Shown: piece after piece, positions 43,318 through 50,902 of the stretch | Layout: each line of letters opens with the position of its first letter | Position numbering within the stretch: position 1 is the first letter of the stretch | Assembly: GCF_017377655.1 (NCBI RefSeq) | Contig: NZ_JAFREL010000016.1 | Location: forward strand, 229,766-293,765 | Direction of reading: 5' to 3' | Length of the DNA: 64,000 bases | Source of the DNA: Candidatus Enterococcus ferrettii | GTDB taxonomy: Bacteria > Bacillota > Bacilli > Lactobacillales > Enterococcaceae | Program-made: the position numbers and the translations under genes | The notes under the pieces: model-generated | The model's input: only the letters and a program-made list of their open reading frames with translations | Databases searched by the model: none | What the model was told of the DNA's origin: nothing

Positions 43318-44412
43318 CTATCCTTTTGGCTGTTGCTGAGTAATGCAGTGAATATTTCCGCCGCCGTAAACAATTTCCCGCGTTTGTACTCCGACAATTT
43401 CTCGATCTGGGAACATTTCCTGAATTTGCTTCAATGCTAATTCATCGTTAGGATCACCATACTGAGGTGCAATGATGGCACCATTGGTAATCAAGAAATT
43501 CATGTATGAAGTAATGCAGATATCCTCTGCATGTCTAGGAATACTGCCTGTCACTGAATCTACTTCATATTCAGCTCCATAAGTCACCGGATTCACTGTC
43601 GTGCACAACTTGTGAACCTTCAGCTTCCGACCTTTCGCATCGGTTTGATTGCTTAAAAATTGATAGGTTTCCTGTGCCACCTGATAAAAAGGATGATCCT
43701 TTTCTTCGGTATAAATACACGCAGCCTCACCTGGTCGAACGAAGCAGGCAACATCATCAATATGCCCATTGGTTTCATCAGGATCAATACCTTCTCTTAC
43801 CCACAGGACTTTTTCAACGTTGAGATACTCTTGCAGCATATTTTCTATTTCTTCCCGACTTAAATGTGGATTACGACCTTCTGACAATAGACACATTTCT
43901 GTGACCATCACTGTTCCTTCGCCATCAACATGAATCGAACCACCCTCTAAAATAAATTCCGGGGTGTGATACGTATCTACATATTCAATTTCACAAACCT
44001 TCTGGGCAACTTTTTGGTCATAATGCCAAGGAAAATACAAACCATCTACTAAACCGCCCCAAGCATTAAAGTCCCAATCCACTGCGCGAACATCTCCTTG
44101 GTCGTTCACCACAAAGGTTGGCCCACAATCCCGCATCCAGGCATCATCGGTGGTAACCTCCACTACTCGAATATCCTCTGACAAGCTGTTGCGGCAATGT
44201 TCAAATTGATTGGCCGATACACACATAGTCACCGGTACAAAATTAACAATTGCCTCAGCCACCGAAACAAATGCTTTTTGCGCATCCTTCCCGCCATTTT
44301 TCCAATTGTCAGGTCGTTCTGGCCAAATCATCCAAATTTGTTTGTGGGGTTCAAATTCTCCCGGCATACGGAAGTTGTCCTGCTTTGGTGTTGATGAAAG
44401 TCGCTTTGCCAT
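43318..44412 (-). CDS. aguA: Agmatine deiminase
   Basis: A 364-residue agmatine deiminase of the amidinotransferase-fold family. Key segments: [51 protein letters not shown] (catalytic Asp/His) and the nucleophilic Cys near the C-terminus in [12 protein letters not shown] (about residue 356). It hydrolyses agmatine to N-carbamoylputrescine and ammonia. ATG 44412 is eight bases from AGGAG; the GTG nine bases earlier is not used. It is the second gene of the agu operon after the permease. Confidence 0.95.
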   Translation of the reverse strand: MAKRLSSTPKQDNFRMPGEFEPHKQIWMIWPERPDNWKNGGKDAQKAFVSVAEAIVNFVPVTMCVSANQFEHCRNSLSEDIRVVEVTTDDAWMRDCGPTFVVNDQGDVRAVDWDFNAWGGLVDGLYFPWHYDQKVAQKVCEIEYVDTYHTPEFILEGGSIHVDGEGTVMVTEMCLLSEGRNPHLSREEIENMLQEYLNVEKVLWVREGIDPDETNGHIDDVACFVRPGEAACIYTEEKDHPFYQVAQETYQFLSNQTDAKGRKLKVHKLCTTVNPVTYGAEYEVDSVTGSIPRHAEDICITSYMNFLITNGAIIAPQYGDPNDELALKQIQEMFPDREIVGVQTREIVYGGGNIHCITQQQPKG

Positions 44413-44451
44413 GTAAAACACTCCTATTCTTTAGTTAAAATTTATTTTTGA

Positions 44452-45825
44452 TTAGATATCCAAAATTTCCGTTTTAGCCGATTTCATAGCATAATGGATC
44501 AGCCATTCGCCACAACCAATTGAAAGCAGCAGCCCTATTATTAAACTGGCTACGTATAAAAGCGGCTCTTCTCCCTCTGGTGGTAACAGAAAGGAGAAAC
44601 TGCTGAAGATTAGAAAGAAACAATGTACCCCCGCCACTAGATAGGCCACTGGTTTACCAAAAGGTACTTTAAAAGGTCGTTCGATATCAGGGTCAAGCCG
44701 ACGTAGTTTTAAAAAGGTAAAGCTCATTACGATATAGGGTAAAAAGAAAATAATTGAAGTAAAAGCCAATAATGTCCAAAACAGGTTCTCACTAGTACTG
44801 GCAGTAACCCCGTAAAAAATCAGTAAAGCCGTTGAAACAATTCCTAATAAAATGGCCGAGCCGACGGGTGCATAACTTTGATTGGTTTTCGCAAAAAATT
44901 TGGGTAGCTCTCCACTTTCTCCAGCTTCCAAAGCAACTTTATTTCCACCCAATGCCCAGCCAAAAACATAGCCTAAAAAGCCAACAAAAGTTACCATACC
45001 AATCATGTTTACCAGCCATTTACTGCCAAACATGGCTACCACCGTATCGAACAAGCCGGAGGTTTCACTAATCGCCGAAATCGGCAAAACAACTAAAATA
45101 GCGGTAGCAGCTAATATATAAAAGAGAATCGTAAAAAAGCCGCTGAGAAAAACTGTTTTAGGAACATTTTTGCTCGGATTATCCATTTCTCCAGCTGAAC
45201 AACTGATCAAATCAAATCCGGTTACGCTGTAAACATAAACTGGAATCAATGCCACAAAGCTTAAATTAAAGCTTGGTAAAAATGAATCGCTGGCAAAAGA
45301 ATGGTTTACCCCTTGTGTAAAGGTGTAATACAGCCCCCCAACCAACAAGACCAAGGTCACTGCAATTTTGCTAATAGAGCTGATAATTGGTAGCCACTTG
45401 GCTTTTTGCAGATCAATACAATTGAAGAAAACGACAAACCAAACACACAAAATACAAATTCCGACAATCCCCCAGACTGAAAGATTCGGTAAAAACATTT
45501 CCTTGATAATTGAAACCATTACCACTGCAGTGGCAGGAATGAACCCAGCGACATTCAACCAATACCACCAGGTCGTACGTGCGGCCCACTTATCCCCATA
45601 GGCTCGTTTTACCCAGACATAGATTCCTCCTTGATCCGGATAAGCAGAACCTAACTCGGCACAGATCAAACCATGGGACAAAAAGTACGTTAAACCGATA
45701 AATAAAAAATTGAAAATAAGTGAAGGTCCCAACTTTGCCTGTGAAGAAATTAGTTCCAGTGAAAACACCGAAGAGAAGGCTAAGGCTAAAATATCAAAGA
45801 AACCCAATTTCTTTTTTGCACCCAT
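44452..45825 (-). CDS. aguD: Agmatine/putrescine antiporter (APC superfamily)
   Basis: A 457-residue permease with twelve hydrophobic segments. It carries LSHGLICAELGSAYPDQGGI and WYWLNVAGFIPATAVVMVSI in the first half and ALGGNKVALEAGESGELPKF before helix 9. As first gene of the agmatine operon it is expected to swap external agmatine for internal putrescine. It shares most conserved blocks with the permease at 38071-39444. GAGGTG precedes the start, and a cre site lies 23 bp upstream of the start codon. Confidence 0.88.
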   Translation of the reverse strand: MGAKKKLGFFDILALAFSSVFSLELISSQAKLGPSLIFNFLFIGLTYFLSHGLICAELGSAYPDQGGIYVWVKRAYGDKWAARTTWWYWLNVAGFIPATAVVMVSIIKEMFLPNLSVWGIVGICILCVWFVVFFNCIDLQKAKWLPIISSISKIAVTLVLLVGGLYYTFTQGVNHSFASDSFLPSFNLSFVALIPVYVYSVTGFDLISCSAGEMDNPSKNVPKTVFLSGFFTILFYILAATAILVVLPISAISETSGLFDTVVAMFGSKWLVNMIGMVTFVGFLGYVFGWALGGNKVALEAGESGELPKFFAKTNQSYAPVGSAILLGIVSTALLIFYGVTASTSENLFWTLLAFTSIIFFLPYIVMSFTFLKLRRLDPDIERPFKVPFGKPVAYLVAGVHCFFLIFSSFSFLLPPEGEEPLLYVASLIIGLLLSIGCGEWLIHYAMKSAKTEILDI

Positions 45826-45847
45826 CTAATCACCTCTTTTTCTTTTT

Positions 45848-45861
45848 TGAAAGCGTTTGCT
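45848..45861. promoter_or_regulatory. cre site of the agu operon
   Basis: TGAAAGCGTTTGCT fits the cre consensus TGNAANCGNNNNCA except the last base. It lies 23 bp upstream of aguD, where CcpA would block transcription when better sugars are present, as known for enterococcal and streptococcal agmatine genes. Confidence 0.65.
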
Positions 45862-46056
45862 TTTTCTTTCTTTTACTTTAGCATTGCCGAAAGTGCTCGT
45901 CTATTGTCTAGGCAGGGAATGTATCAACGAAACATTTTTTGGAGATCGTTACTTAATGAGTAACGTTGTAGTAACATCATTAAAGGTTGACTATAAAATC
46001 TTTTTCTATTATCCGTTGTTATTCCACATATTTTTTTATAGCTGTTTCTTAGGCAC

Positions 46057-46083
46057 AAAAAAAGATACAGGATATCCTGCACC
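46057..46083 (-). terminator. Terminator after the 44-codon membrane peptide gene
   Basis: The 12-bp palindrome CAGGATATCCTG (46068-46079) with two outer wobble-containing pairs each side gives an 8-bp stem and ATAT loop, followed by seven T on the minus strand. Confidence 0.6.
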
Positions 46084-46109
46084 TCAGTAAGTGTATTAGA
46101 AAAATATTT

Positions 46110-46244
46110 TTATTCTTCTTCCTTTGAAGTAAATGCCAGTACCATAAAAGAGAGGGCCAAAACTAAATAAAACTTGCTGCTGTTTATTCCAATTAGTAAA
46201 AATGTAATCGCAATACAAAACCAACTTGGATCAAGCTTTTTCAT
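46110..46244 (-). CDS. Small two-helix membrane peptide (44 residues)
   Basis: ATG 46244 to TAA 46110 on the minus strand, 44 residues: basic start MKKLDPSW, then two hydrophobic stretches (FCIAITFLLIGIN and FYLVLALSFMVLAF) separated by SSK, and an acidic end SKEEE. GGAG stands nine bases before the ATG (in AAAAAGGAGCTGACGAGA), and a terminator follows closely. Size and layout are those of a small membrane protein, perhaps a toxin-like or transporter-modulating peptide. I do not recognise it. Confidence 0.6.
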   Translation of the reverse strand: MKKLDPSWFCIAITFLLIGINSSKFYLVLALSFMVLAFTSKEEE

Positions 46245-46492
46245 TCTCGTCAGCTCCTTTTTTATTCAGCAAACTTTTTCATAAGTTCAACAAGAAAAGT
46301 GACAAGCATAATCATCTGGATATCGTGTCAGCTTCCACTTCTATTATCTCACGCCTTTGACTAATCATTCGCTGTTACTTGATCAATATTTGATGAAATG
46401 AAGTTATCTTTGGCCTAGGAAAAAAACTTTAATTGCTTGCGTAAATCCATTCTATTATAACAAATTGAATAAGGACAAACTATTACAAATAA
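46245..46492. other. Spacer between the small peptide gene and the downstream terminator
   Basis: About 250 bp, AT rich, without a reading frame. It should include the promoter of the 44-codon gene but I cannot fix it. Confidence 0.35.
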
Positions 46493-46537
46493 AAAACGAC
46501 CCTGGCTGATGCTATCAAAGCAATCAAACCGAGAGTC
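46493..46537 (-). terminator. Terminator of the 506-residue secreted protein gene
   Basis: Minus strand GACTCTCGGTTTGAT pairs with ATCAGCCAGGGTC (one bulge), loop about 12 bases, six T after it. Confidence 0.7.
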
Positions 46538-46625
46538 ATTTGTAATTTTTGATACGCAACTAAAGTAAACGCTTATTATCTACTGCCATCACTCAAAAAT
46601 TATCATTATTTAGTTTGGTTTTTTC

Positions 46626-48146
46626 TTAACTTATTCGTTTGCTTAAGGCTGCTTTGAGAGTCGCCAGACAATCGTCTACTCGTTGTTGTGAGTGATTTTC
46701 ATCTAAGAGAACTCCCTGCGCATCTGCCATTGCGTAATGATAATCTAGATAATCATCGTAAGGATCAAAGTCCATTGAGCCCAACCCTTGAGATGCATCA
46801 TATAAATCCTGCAGGTCTGTCTTATCTGGTTTTAAAATTAGATTATCTAAAGCATTTTGCAGGTTATCTGCTGCTAATTGTGTGGTTTCTTCGATTGGAC
46901 GCTCGCTATCGAGAATGTCCTTCGCTATATTTAAACAATTAGTCAATTCGTTCCAAGAAGCTGGTGTATACTCATTTTGATTCTTAGTTGCTCCTGTATC
47001 GTATAATGCTTGCAGCTGATCTAACAAGGCTTGTGATGCAATCGCTTTTGCTAAAGCTATCATCCCTTGCAGCTTATTCAAAGCATCATCCACTTCGGTT
47101 TGAGAACTGTTTAAATCATTTATTCTGATGTAGGCACCCCCGTATGCTTCATGGAATAACAGATAGGTTGCATAATCGTCATAATGCTGTGATCCTATGC
47201 CAGCTGCACTTAGATAAAGATCTTCCAACGCTTTAAAGTCCGCACGTGCAACTAATTCTTTGATCTTTCCATTCAAATCATTTAGACGATCATTTACCTC
47301 TTTTTGAGTTGCATTTTCCTGCGCTGCAGTGTTCTTTGCCGCATCTCTCGAGTCTATCAATTTATCCCACGAAATTGGAGTATAGTCATCTGCACTTAAA
47401 GCATCCACAGATTTTAAAGCGGCCGTTAATTTGTCTTTATTTACTTTGTTATAGTTAAAGATGATTTCTTTACTGGAAGTGATGTTTTTGATTTCTTGCC
47501 TACTACTCCCCACAAGCTCATAGCCAGAGAAATTCTCGGCACTAGCAATATAGTTAAATCCTTCCTTAACTCTAGTAGTTGATTCCTTCAGTACTTTTGT
47601 TCCACTTTTATGAACAGTTTTTATATTGAAATAATCATTGGAACCGTGATGTGCATAGAAAGCGACTTTTTCGTCTTTCCAGCCAACTTGAATCAAATGC
47701 CTCTGCTCATTTAGATTAATTGTAAAATTATGGGCACCCGATTTAGTATTGGGGTTATATGCTCTGTAAACAGGAATTCCAATAGGCTTTTCTTTGTTGC
47801 TGGTATCAACTGACTTGAATGCTTCTCCTTCTTTGCGCCAGCCTGCTTTTTCCAAATGGTTATATTCATTTATGTCCATCGTATAATGGTGATCTCCGGC
47901 ATTCGGATTATATAATCGGTAAACGGTTATTCCGCTGCTAGGAGTTTCCCATGCTATTCCTTCATCATGCCAACCAACATTTACTAAAAGGTCTCTTTCA
48001 CTTGAGTTCTGCGTATAGAAGTGTTCTCCGCTGTTGGGATTGTATACCCGAAATAGTGTCTGAGAAGCTGCCTGTGCCTCATTTGAAGTAAAAAATAGTG
48101 CCAATCCAGAAAGAAAAAGTATACTCAGCAACAATTTTTTTCTCAT
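46626..48146 (-). CDS. Secreted protein with YRLYNPN-type repeats and alpha-helical repeats
   Basis: A 506-residue secreted protein. Signal peptide at 1-27 (MRKKLLLSILFLSGLALFFT, cleaved about AQA-A). Residues 28-165 contain three copies of a 45-residue repeat: LFRVYNPNSGEHFYTQNSSE, VYRLYNPNAGDHHYTMDINE, VYRAYNPNTKSGAHNFTINL (each ending in GW..EG/E). A short linker (about 170-235) is followed by three or more alpha-helical FIVAR/GA-like repeats (LQALYDTGATKNQNEYTPAS, with W/Y and Asp-Leu patterns). No anchor or catalytic domain. The first repeat type also occurs in the C39 protein at 50903-52471. Repeats of this kind (DUF5648) are common in secreted lipases and wall proteins; binding to a surface component is likely. 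GGAGG precedes the start. Confidence 0.8.
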   Translation of the reverse strand: MRKKLLLSILFLSGLALFFTSNEAQAASQTLFRVYNPNSGEHFYTQNSSERDLLVNVGWHDEGIAWETPSSGITVYRLYNPNAGDHHYTMDINEYNHLEKAGWRKEGEAFKSVDTSNKEKPIGIPVYRAYNPNTKSGAHNFTINLNEQRHLIQVGWKDEKVAFYAHHGSNDYFNIKTVHKSGTKVLKESTTRVKEGFNYIASAENFSGYELVGSSRQEIKNITSSKEIIFNYNKVNKDKLTAALKSVDALSADDYTPISWDKLIDSRDAAKNTAAQENATQKEVNDRLNDLNGKIKELVARADFKALEDLYLSAAGIGSQHYDDYATYLLFHEAYGGAYIRINDLNSSQTEVDDALNKLQGMIALAKAIASQALLDQLQALYDTGATKNQNEYTPASWNELTNCLNIAKDILDSERPIEETTQLAADNLQNALDNLILKPDKTDLQDLYDASQGLGSMDFDPYDDYLDYHYAMADAQGVLLDENHSQQRVDDCLATLKAALSKRIS

Positions 48147-48164
48147 AAAAAGTCCTCCAATTTT

Positions 48165-48178
48165 TATAAGCGTTTACA
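48165..48178. promoter_or_regulatory. cre-like site at the start of the 506-residue protein transcript
   Basis: Minus strand TGTAAACGCTTATA, one mismatch from the cre consensus, overlapping the likely transcription start between the promoter (48185-48213) and the gene. Confidence 0.5.
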
Positions 48179-48184
48179 CTTAAA

Positions 48185-48213
48185 ATAATATATGTTGCAT
48201 TTATTATTGTCAA
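48185..48213 (-). promoter_or_regulatory. Promoter of the 506-residue secreted protein gene
   Basis: Minus strand: TTGACA (48208-48213), 17-bp spacer, TATTAT (48185-48190). Very close to the consensus. Confidence 0.75.
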
Positions 48214-48479
48214 TACATAGTTAAATATTCAATTCCATTAAACAAAATTAATTAAATGGTAAATTATCCTACTATGAACTACCTTATTTATAAAGAACAT
48301 CAAAAAAACTACTTTATTGCGCATTTGAGCACATGTTCTTCAACTTCTTCAGCTAACTGTTGGTTATTTAAAAATCTTCTCATGCTAAAAAGAGTTTCTT
48401 AGAGACAGGTGCTCTTTTAATCTACAATTCTCCTATTCAAATCGCACGAAATATAAAGTGAAATTTAAAAAAAAATATA
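48214..48479. other. Non-coding spacer between divergent surface-protein promoters
   Basis: AT-rich, about 265 bp. A 24-codon minus-strand frame (MRRFLNNQQLAEEVEEHVLK...) is present around 48310-48385 but has no ribosome binding site. Confidence 0.35.
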
Positions 48480-48507
48480 TTTACAAAGATTTCTTTTGTG
48501 TTACAAC
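48480..48507 (+). promoter_or_regulatory. Promoter/operator of the 191-residue lipoprotein, twin of the one at 36284
   Basis: -35 TTTACA (48480-48485), 16-bp spacer AAGATTTCTTTTGTGT, -10 TACAAC (48502-48507). The shared block ACAAAGATTTCTTTTGT is an inverted repeat. Start codon 42 bp downstream. Confidence 0.65.
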
Positions 48508-48548
48508 AAGGTTACAAAAAAATTACTAAAAAGACAAGGAGTAGAAAC

Positions 48549-49124
48549 ATGAAAAAACTAGGAAAAGTAGGACTTATTATTGCGATGATTTTTGTATTGG
48601 CTGGGTGTCAAACAAAGCAGAAGGAAGAAGCAAAAAAAGCTGAGCCAAAGATAACTCAAACAAAGAAAAAAGCGAAAAAAACGACTACTACGTCAACTTC
48701 TGAAAAACAGCAAACGGATGATACAACACTTGTGCAACAAGCACCTGTTGGAAATGAACCCGCAGCAAACCCTGAGGCAGTAGGCAGCCAAGTAAACAAT
48801 ACCAATCCTGTAAACACACCACAGGAACAAACAGCAAGTCCTGCTCAACCAGTGCAGCCAGAAGAGATTGAAAAGCCTGGTGTTTATTCTCGTGAAGAGT
48901 GTATTCATATTGCACGGATGACTATTAGCATGAGCGGTGTTGATGTAACTCAATTTACTGAGGATCAATTATACAATTATTACGATCAGTGCGCACAGCT
49001 CGGTGCAGACTATAGCTACCTTTTGGGATTAGTCGCTCAAGATACTGGTGGTGATAAACAAGCCATGATTGAAAGCTATCATCGGGTACATGGCTTAAAT
49101 CCAGACGGAACAACACCGGAATAA
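48549..49124 (+). CDS. Lipoprotein of unknown function
   Basis: A 191-residue lipoprotein. Signal peptide MKKLGKVGLIIAMIFVLAGC with lipid Cys at residue 20; then a very basic stretch (KKAEPKITQTKKKAKKT), a Thr/Ser/Gln/Pro-rich linker, and a compact C-terminal part (about 130-191) with EECIHIARMTISMSGVDVTQ and NYYDQCAQLGADYSYLLGLV, containing two Cys that could pair. I do not recognise the C-terminal domain. I start at ATG 48549 with AAGGAG upstream, not at 48498. Its promoter matches that of the EF-hand lipoprotein. Confidence 0.75.
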   Translation: MKKLGKVGLIIAMIFVLAGCQTKQKEEAKKAEPKITQTKKKAKKTTTTSTSEKQQTDDTTLVQQAPVGNEPAANPEAVGSQVNNTNPVNTPQEQTASPAQPVQPEEIEKPGVYSREECIHIARMTISMSGVDVTQFTEDQLYNYYDQCAQLGADYSYLLGLVAQDTGGDKQAMIESYHRVHGLNPDGTTPE

Positions 49125-49176
49125 ATTGATTTTTCTTTATAAGACTCTCGTCAAAAGCACCTGTATTTTGTAAAAG

Positions 49177-49218
49177 ATAAAAGCTTCCTTATCCCGAATT
49201 TTTGGGATAAGGAAGCTT
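49177..49218 (-). terminator. Terminator after gabD (bidirectional)
   Basis: Perfect 15-bp stem AAGCTTCCTTATCCC/GGGATAAGGAAGCTT with an eight-base loop, followed by TTTTATCTTT on the minus strand. Confidence 0.85.
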
Positions 49219-49224
49219 GATGAA

Positions 49225-50682
49225 TTATTTTGCTGTTCGAATCGTTACAAATTTTACTACCACGTATTCTTCCACGCCATAGATTCCATTTTCGCGACCG
49301 AAGCCTGAGTGCTTGATTCCCCCGAATGGGGTAGCCGAATTAGAAATTTCTGTATCGTTTACACCTACCATGCCATATTCCAATTTGTTGCTGACATTGT
49401 CAATGGTATGGATATTTGTAGCGAAGAAATAAGAAGCTAGACCAAATTCGCTGTCATTTGCATCCTCAATTACTTTTTCTTCGTCTTCAAATTCGATTAA
49501 AGGAATAACTGGTCCAAAGGTTTCTTTATAAAAGATATCCATTTCTTTGGTCACGCCATCAAGAACAGTTGGTTCGAAGAAGAAGCCATTTGCATATTCG
49601 CCTTCATTCATTTCACTGCCGCCAACCAAAACCTTTGCTCCTTTGGCTGTCGCATCTTCCATTTGTTCGACAACCTTTTCGACGCCTTCTTGGTTAATCA
49701 GTGGTCCAGTCGTTGGATCATCCAATCCATTACCCACGGTCACCTCTTTAACCTTTTCAACGATCATCTTCGTCGCCTTCTCTTTAATATCTTTATGAAT
49801 AAAGATTCGATTTGGCGAAGTACATACTTGTCCGTTGTTGCCGAACTTAGTTTCAACTAATGTTTCAACTGCTAATTCTAGATCAGCATCTGGGAAAATA
49901 ATAAATGGTGCATGTCCGCCTAATTCCATCGATACCTTTTTTAAGGTTGGTGCAGATTGCTCATTTAATGTTTTACCTACTTCAGTTGAGCCGGTAAACG
50001 TGATTTTCTTCACCGTATCTGATTCAGAAAGAATTTCGCCGATCGTAGCTGCATCTCCTAGCAAAATGTTAACTACACCTTCAGGAAATCCTGCCTTATC
50101 AAAAAGTTCCATTAAAGCTAAAGCTGAAAGTGGTGTATCCTCCGCTGGTTTAAGCACAACCGTACAACCAGCCGCGATTGCAGGAGAAATTTTTCGAACA
50201 ATCATGTTTGAAGGGAAGTTCCACGGTGTAATCGCACCAACTACTCCAACTGGCTGCTTGCGTACTTGCCATTGGTTGGTTGATGGTGAGGGGATAATTT
50301 CTCCCATTACTCGCTGACCTTCCGCTGCATTCCAACGCAAGTTCTCAACGTTGGTTTGAATTTCTCCTTTGGCTTGTGAAAGCGGCTTGCCTTGTTCCAT
50401 TGTCATGATAGTTGCCAGACGTTCCGCATCCTCTTCCACTAAATCTGCCATTTTATTCATTAATTCAGCTCGTTCTGCTGGTGCCATAGCCGACCATTTA
50501 GGTAATGCAGCCTCCGCTGCTTCAATTGCTGTATTCGTTTCTTTTTCTCCGCCTTGATGAACCTCAATCAATGTTTCACCAGTTGCCGGATTAATAACAG
50601 GCCGTTTGTCTTCTGAGCCTTCGATCCATTTGCCATTAATATAGAGACGAGTTTCGACTTGTGGTAAATCTTTTTTTGCCAT
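49225..50682 (-). CDS. gabD: NAD(P)-dependent succinate-semialdehyde dehydrogenase (aldehyde dehydrogenase family)
   Basis: A 485-residue aldehyde dehydrogenase, typical length. Motifs: ITPWNFPSNMIVRKISPAIA (cofactor), FTGSTEVGKTL, SMELGGHAPFIIFPDADLE (general base Glu), NNGQVCTSPNRIFIHKDI (nucleophilic Cys) and KETFGPVIPLIEF. The C-terminus GGIKHSGFGRENGIYGVEEY is typical of the GabD subgroup. It oxidises succinate semialdehyde, or a similar aldehyde from amine breakdown. AAGGAGG precedes the start. It is a single gene; a link with putrescine degradation is possible but the putrescine here is mainly exported. Confidence 0.88.
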   Translation of the reverse strand: MAKKDLPQVETRLYINGKWIEGSEDKRPVINPATGETLIEVHQGGEKETNTAIEAAEAALPKWSAMAPAERAELMNKMADLVEEDAERLATIMTMEQGKPLSQAKGEIQTNVENLRWNAAEGQRVMGEIIPSPSTNQWQVRKQPVGVVGAITPWNFPSNMIVRKISPAIAAGCTVVLKPAEDTPLSALALMELFDKAGFPEGVVNILLGDAATIGEILSESDTVKKITFTGSTEVGKTLNEQSAPTLKKVSMELGGHAPFIIFPDADLELAVETLVETKFGNNGQVCTSPNRIFIHKDIKEKATKMIVEKVKEVTVGNGLDDPTTGPLINQEGVEKVVEQMEDATAKGAKVLVGGSEMNEGEYANGFFFEPTVLDGVTKEMDIFYKETFGPVIPLIEFEDEEKVIEDANDSEFGLASYFFATNIHTIDNVSNKLEYGMVGVNDTEISNSATPFGGIKHSGFGRENGIYGVEEYVVVKFVTIRTAK

Positions 50683-50847
50683 ATGTCTAATTTCCTCCTT
50701 ATTATTCGGTGCTTGGTACGTTAATCACCGTAACATGGATAAAATGAAAGCACAAAAATGATGCCTGTTATTGAATAAAAACTCGTTTTCTCTTAATAAC
50801 TTATAAAAAAGTTTTTTTCTACTTGGTTAACGTTTAAGCGCCAAATC

Positions 50848-50889
50848 AAAAGCCAATTAAACAGATTAATTTCTGCTTAATTGGCTTTT
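50848..50889. terminator. Bidirectional terminator between the C39 protein and gabD promoter region
   Basis: Perfect 13-bp stem AAAAGCCAATTAA/TTAATTGGCTTTT with a 16-base loop, 14 bp downstream of the C39 protein's stop. Confidence 0.8.
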
Positions 50890-50902
50890 GTGTACTTAGC
50901 TT

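Noticed and set aside
45857..46090. 77-codon plus-strand frame upstream of aguD
   Set aside because: No ribosome binding site; the region is better explained by the agu promoter and a minus-strand terminator.
48310..48385. 24-codon minus-strand frame beginning MRRFLNNQQLAEEVEEHVLK
   Set aside because: Composition looks protein-like, but no ribosome binding site precedes it and nothing recognisable matches; could be a tiny remnant.
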